The notes below the pieces were generated by a model. It saw nothing but the letters and a program-made list of their open reading frames with translations. It had not been told where the DNA came from and did no database searches. From Listeria costaricensis (GTDB lineage: Bacteria; Bacillota; Bacilli; Lactobacillales; Listeriaceae), in NCBI RefSeq assembly GCF_900183385.1, contig NZ_FXUT01000001.1, positions 186,001-250,000 on the forward strand: a DNA stretch of 64,000 bases, given 5' to 3'. Shown here piece after piece: positions 60,962-64,000 of the stretch. The translations under genes were made by a program, and so were the position numbers. The first letter of the stretch is position 1. Every line of letters begins with the position of its first letter.

Positions 60962-60962
60962 T
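60935..60962 (+). promoter_or_regulatory. Promoter of the membrane gene at 60996
   Basis: TTGCTC, a 16-base spacer and TATGAT lie inside the end of the reductase gene, about 35 bases before the next ATG. Confidence 0.5.
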
Positions 60963-60995
60963 AGAGCTAACCTGCATTTTAAAAGGAGTTTTAGT

Positions 60996-61649
60996 ATGGT
61001 TACATGGATTTTAATTGCAACAATCGCCTTTATCGTGTTTCTAGGCGGACTGATCACACTTTTTTTCCAATCAAAACGAAAAATTGGGGCCATCCTCGTA
61101 ACGATTGGCATGCTCCTGCTCGTTGTATCAATCATTGGGGTGTTTAGTTCATTCGGCAAATTGCAGGCAGTGAACAATGAAATGATTCATTATTCTGCAC
61201 AAAAACAGGCAAGTAATAAAGATTCTGGCGAGACAAAAAGCTATCAGGTGGCATACGAGAATGATGCGGACCAGCTGACGAAAAAAATCACACAAATTGA
61301 TGTATCTACACAGCCGGTCTATTCAACCCTCGATGGGAAAGAAGTGCCCGGAAGTGTAACGATTCATTTGGAAATCACCAATCATACAAAACAAACGGTC
61401 ACAACATATCCCGGTCAGGGGCAGTTGACCACAGATCTTGGGACTGTCAATGGTGGAGACGCGGTACTTTCCAATTTTGACAGCTCGAAAGTAGAGCCGG
61501 AAAAAACCATTAGCGGCACGCTCGTGTTCCCGCTTAAAAAAATCAAATCCATCGACGATATTTCCAAAGTATCTTTGTCATGGCTCAGTTACGAGGGAGA
61601 CGAGACGGAACCCATTACGACAGATACTGGACAGATTACCTTAAAATAA
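60996..61649 (+). CDS. Two-span membrane protein with DUF4352-like outer domain
   Basis: This 217-residue protein starts MVTWILIATIAFIVFLGG with two spans (about 3-22 and 32-52) joined by SKRKIG, then a polar linker and an outer beta domain (VTIHLEITNHTKQTVTTYP; PEKTISGTLVFPL) of the DUF4352/DUF5067 type. The start ATG 60996 follows AAAAGGAG, preferred over an upstream TTG-type codon at 60951. Layout equals that of the gene at 26870-27499. Function unknown; envelope surface location likely. Confidence 0.72.
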   Translation: MVTWILIATIAFIVFLGGLITLFFQSKRKIGAILVTIGMLLLVVSIIGVFSSFGKLQAVNNEMIHYSAQKQASNKDSGETKSYQVAYENDADQLTKKITQIDVSTQPVYSTLDGKEVPGSVTIHLEITNHTKQTVTTYPGQGQLTTDLGTVNGGDAVLSNFDSSKVEPEKTISGTLVFPLKKIKSIDDISKVSLSWLSYEGDETEPITTDTGQITLK

Positions 61650-61651
61650 TT

Positions 61652-61702
61652 AAAAAACAAGCCGGACAGCTCTTTTTAAAAGGACTGTCCGGCTTGTTTT
61701 TG
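61652..61702 (+). terminator. Strong intrinsic terminator after the membrane gene
   Basis: AAACAAGCCGGACAG pairs perfectly with CTGTCCGGCTTGTTT around a loop of about 15 bases, followed by T residues. Confidence 0.9.
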
Positions 61703-61913
61703 ATTGTTAGTTGATCACGTGATAGAGAAAACAACGGCGTTTTCATTAACTGTTGTTTTTTGAAAAATTTTTAGGGCAGTGAGTAATGTTTGGCATTGTA
61801 GTAGGATCCATAGCAAGAAGAGCTTTACTATCCTCATCATCTGCTTTAAGAAGGATTACTCAATGACTATATCATGACCAACTAGGCTCTATAAAGATTC
61901 TCACCTGCCACCG

Positions 61914-63515
61914 TTAATTTTCAACATTCATGGTTTCTTGCAGATATTCATCATAACCGATTTGTTTATTGTAGAAAGCATCCTGATCCAGATTGATCAC
62001 ACGCGTGGCCAAACTTTGTAGCAATTGATGGTCATGAGAAGAAATAATCATGGCACCTTTAAAGCCAAGCAGACCATTATTGAGCGCTGTGATCGATTCG
62101 AGATCCAAGTGGTTGGTTGGCTCGTCAAGAAGCAGGACATTGGCGCCTGAAAGCATCATCTTAGAAAGCATGCAGCGGACTTTTTCGCCTCCGGAAAGAA
62201 CGCGCACCTTTTTCAGGACCTCGTCACCGCTAAAGAGCATACGGCCAAGGAAGCCACGTAGAAAGGCTTCACTATCTTCCTCAGGGGAATATTGGCGCAA
62301 CCATTCGACAAGGTTCAAATTATTTTCTTCAAAGAAGCGGGAGTTGTCTTTCGGGAAATAGCTTTGACTGGTAGTGACACCCCAGCGATAAGTTCCGGAA
62401 TCTGGCTCAAGCTCACCAGCTAGAATCTGGAAGAGCGTTGTTTTGGCTACTTCATTATTGCCGGCTAATGCCACTTTATCGTCACGATTGATGGTAAAGC
62501 TGACATCATCCAAAACTTTCACACCGTCGATCGTTTTTGTTAGATTTTCGACCGTCAAAAGGTCATTGCCGACTTCACGATCCGGCTTGAATTGGATAAA
62601 TGGATACTTCCGGCTCGATGGTTGGATGTCTTCCAGTGTAATCTTATCGAGCATTTTCTTCCGACTGGTTGCCTGTTTACTTTTAGAAGCATTGGCACTG
62701 AAACGAGCGATAAAGTCCTGCAACTCTTTCATTTTTTCTTCTTTTTTCTTATTGCGGTCGGACATCATTTGTTGGGCTAGTTGACTGGACTCATACCAGA
62801 AGTCATAGTTGCCGACATACAGTTGAATTTTGCTGAAATCAAGATCCGCAATATGAGTACAAATTTTATTCAAGAAGTGGCGATCATGGGATACCACGAT
62901 AACTGTGTTCTCAAAGTTAATCAAAAATTCTTCCAGCCAGTGAATTGCACGAATATCCAAGTGGTTGGTCGGTTCATCAAGAAGCAGAATGTCCGGCTTG
63001 CCAAATAGTGCCTGAGCAAGTAAGACTTTCACTTTCTCACTACCGGTCAGTTCTTTCATCAATTTATGATGAAGCGCGGATTCAATGCCAAGACCATTCA
63101 GTAAAACGGCCGCATCTGATTCAGCTTCCCAGCCATTCAGCTCAGCAAAGTCGCCTTCAAGCTCAGCTGCCCGAATGCCATCCTCATCACTGAAATCCTC
63201 TTTCATGTAAATCGCATTTTTTTCTGTCATGATTTTATACAGGCGCTCGTGGCCCATAATTACGGTATTCAGGACTTCTTCTTCATCGTACTGGAAGTGA
63301 TCCTGCTTTAAGACGGCAAGCCGCTCGCCTGGCGTAATATGCACATTGCCGGACTGAGAATCCAGCTCACCTGAAAGAACCTTAAGAAATGTCGACTTAC
63401 CGGCGCCATTTGCTCCGATTAGGCCGTAACAATTCCCAGGTGTAAATTTAATTGAAACATCTTCAAACAGCTTTTTATCTGCAAAACGAAGACTTACATT
63501 ACTGACTGTTAACAT
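61914..63515 (-). CDS. ABC-F family ATPase (YkpA/YbiT type)
   Basis: This 533-residue cytosolic protein has two ABC ATPase domains and no membrane part; ABC-F proteins act on the ribosome. Domain 1 has GANGAGKST near 37 and LLLDEPTNHLDI. A charged linker with KKKEEKMKEL follows. Domain 2 has the unusual Walker A GNNEVAKTT, then LSGGEKVRCMLSKMML and LLLDEPTNHLDLES. The degenerate second Walker A is, from memory, common in this branch. ATG 63515 follows GGAGGAAG on the minus strand. Confidence 0.92.
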   Translation of the reverse strand: MLTVSNVSLRFADKKLFEDVSIKFTPGNCYGLIGANGAGKSTFLKVLSGELDSQSGNVHITPGERLAVLKQDHFQYDEEEVLNTVIMGHERLYKIMTEKNAIYMKEDFSDEDGIRAAELEGDFAELNGWEAESDAAVLLNGLGIESALHHKLMKELTGSEKVKVLLAQALFGKPDILLLDEPTNHLDIRAIHWLEEFLINFENTVIVVSHDRHFLNKICTHIADLDFSKIQLYVGNYDFWYESSQLAQQMMSDRNKKKEEKMKELQDFIARFSANASKSKQATSRKKMLDKITLEDIQPSSRKYPFIQFKPDREVGNDLLTVENLTKTIDGVKVLDDVSFTINRDDKVALAGNNEVAKTTLFQILAGELEPDSGTYRWGVTTSQSYFPKDNSRFFEENNLNLVEWLRQYSPEEDSEAFLRGFLGRMLFSGDEVLKKVRVLSGGEKVRCMLSKMMLSGANVLLLDEPTNHLDLESITALNNGLLGFKGAMIISSHDHQLLQSLATRVINLDQDAFYNKQIGYDEYLQETMNVEN

Positions 63516-63588
63516 TTTCTTCCTCCAATTCCATATAAGCACAAGTATCTCTATTTTACCATGAGCCGAGACTGAAAGAAAGCTTTTC

Positions 63589-63597
63589 TGTTATACT
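63589..63597 (+). promoter_or_regulatory. Extended -10 promoter of the MmcQ/YjbR gene
   Basis: TGTTATACT is a TGn extended -10 about 25 bases before the ATG at 63621. Confidence 0.45.
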
Positions 63598-63620
63598 AGT
63601 AAGAAAAGGGGGGAGCCCAC

Positions 63621-64000
63621 ATGACTCTTGATATAGAAATACTCCAACACGTTGCCTTAGCTGGGAAATTTCCGGGTGTTGAAGAGACTTTTCCGTTCGG
63701 GAAGGAATTTCATGTCATGCGGATTGGCGATAAAATGTTTGCGCTGATTCATCGCTACCACGGGAAACTGTATGTCAGTGTCAAATGTCAGCCAGAACGG
63801 ATTGAACTTTTGCGGACGGAATATCAATCAATCATTCCTGGCTATCATTTAAATAAAAAACACTGGTTGACGATGGTTTTTGATGAAAAGACCGATATTG
63901 AACAGGAAATGGAAGAAAAACTGCTTCAAAATAGTTACCAACTGATTTACGATAAATTACCACGCAAAAAACAAAACACCATTCGCTTTTCGGAGCCGGA
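63621..64000 (+). CDS. MmcQ/YjbR-family protein, 3' end beyond the window
   Basis: ATG 63621 follows AAGGGGGGAG and the frame is open to the window edge (126 codons). The sequence contains FPGVEETFPFGKEFHVMRIG and YHLNKKHWLTMVFDE, patterns of the MmcQ/YjbR (DUF419) family, small proteins of about 115-130 residues with a CyaY-like fold and suspected DNA binding. Most of the gene is therefore present. The role is unknown. Confidence 0.78.
   Translation, partial: MTLDIEILQHVALAGKFPGVEETFPFGKEFHVMRIGDKMFALIHRYHGKLYVSVKCQPERIELLRTEYQSIIPGYHLNKKHWLTMVFDEKTDIEQEMEEKLLQNSYQLIYDKLPRKKQNTIRFSEP

Overview
The window is a 64-kb piece of a low-GC Gram-positive chromosome. Gene content and order match the Listeria branch of the Bacillales. 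It carries the Bacillus yqeG-to-rpoD and asd-dapG-dapA-rnjB neighbourhoods, but the sporulation genes found there in Bacillus are missing: gpr and spoIIP between rpsT and lepA, yqfC/yqfD before phoH, and the dipicolinate synthase genes before asd. comER, mtaB and cccA are also missing. The zurA-zurM-zurR cluster and the order prsA-ispG-sodA-PBP-asd are, from memory, as in Listeria. By eye the GC is in the low 40s, which would suit several Listeria species outside the L. monocytogenes group. I do not name a species.

Layout. 1-106: start of a divergent M3 oligopeptidase. 319-5381: ribosome assembly and NAD operon (yqeG, yqeH, aroE, yhbY, nadD, yqeK, rsfS, yqeM). 5540-10172: DNA-uptake genes comEA, comEB, comEC, then holA. 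10260-10514: rpsT on the minus strand. 10785-18749: lepA, hemW and the heat-shock operon hrcA-grpE-dnaK-dnaJ, preceded by a CIRCE element and a CtsR-type box. 18828-21355: prmA, rsmE, rpsU, yqeY. 21495-26829: phoH, pgpH, ybeY, dgkA, cdd, era. 26870-27499: a small membrane protein on the minus strand. 27610-31613: recO and glyQS, the latter behind a glycine T-box. 31700-38197: ppsR, then the macromolecular-synthesis genes yqxD-dnaG-rpoD, then trmK and the NIF3-family gene. 38246-42611: ispH (minus), cshB, nfo, ppaC. 42815-44087: two small unknown genes and a TspO-family gene (minus). 44302-46340: zinc uptake genes zurA-zurM-zurR. 46393-53452: pentapeptide protein, prsA, ispG (minus), a DUF1189 protein (minus), sodA and a class B PBP. 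53635-58478: lysine/diaminopimelate genes asd-dapG-dapA with rnjB. 58516-61649: cysteine hydrolase (minus) with a divergent Lrp-type regulator, a disulfide reductase and a membrane protein. 61914-64000: an ABC-F ATPase (minus) and the start of an MmcQ/YjbR-type gene.

Most genes are housekeeping, packed head to tail with short overlaps and separated into transcription units by clear intrinsic terminators. The window holds no mobile element, CRISPR array, rRNA or tRNA gene that I could see. I found no unmistakable new multi-gene system. The least ordinary signals are regulatory: (1) recO and comEC both seem to start at an ATC codon placed correctly behind a Shine-Dalgarno sequence; (2) rpsU has a leader that folds as a three-way junction ending one base before its ribosome-binding site; (3) the yqxD-dnaG-rpoD unit has a terminator-like hairpin just after its promoter; (4) the dnaK operon appears to carry both HrcA and CtsR sites; (5) a Zur-like box overlaps the zurA promoter. 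Two small in-frame genes joined as TAA-ATG near 43 kb and a disulfide reductase lacking the usual C-terminal His-Glu pair are the oddest coding features.
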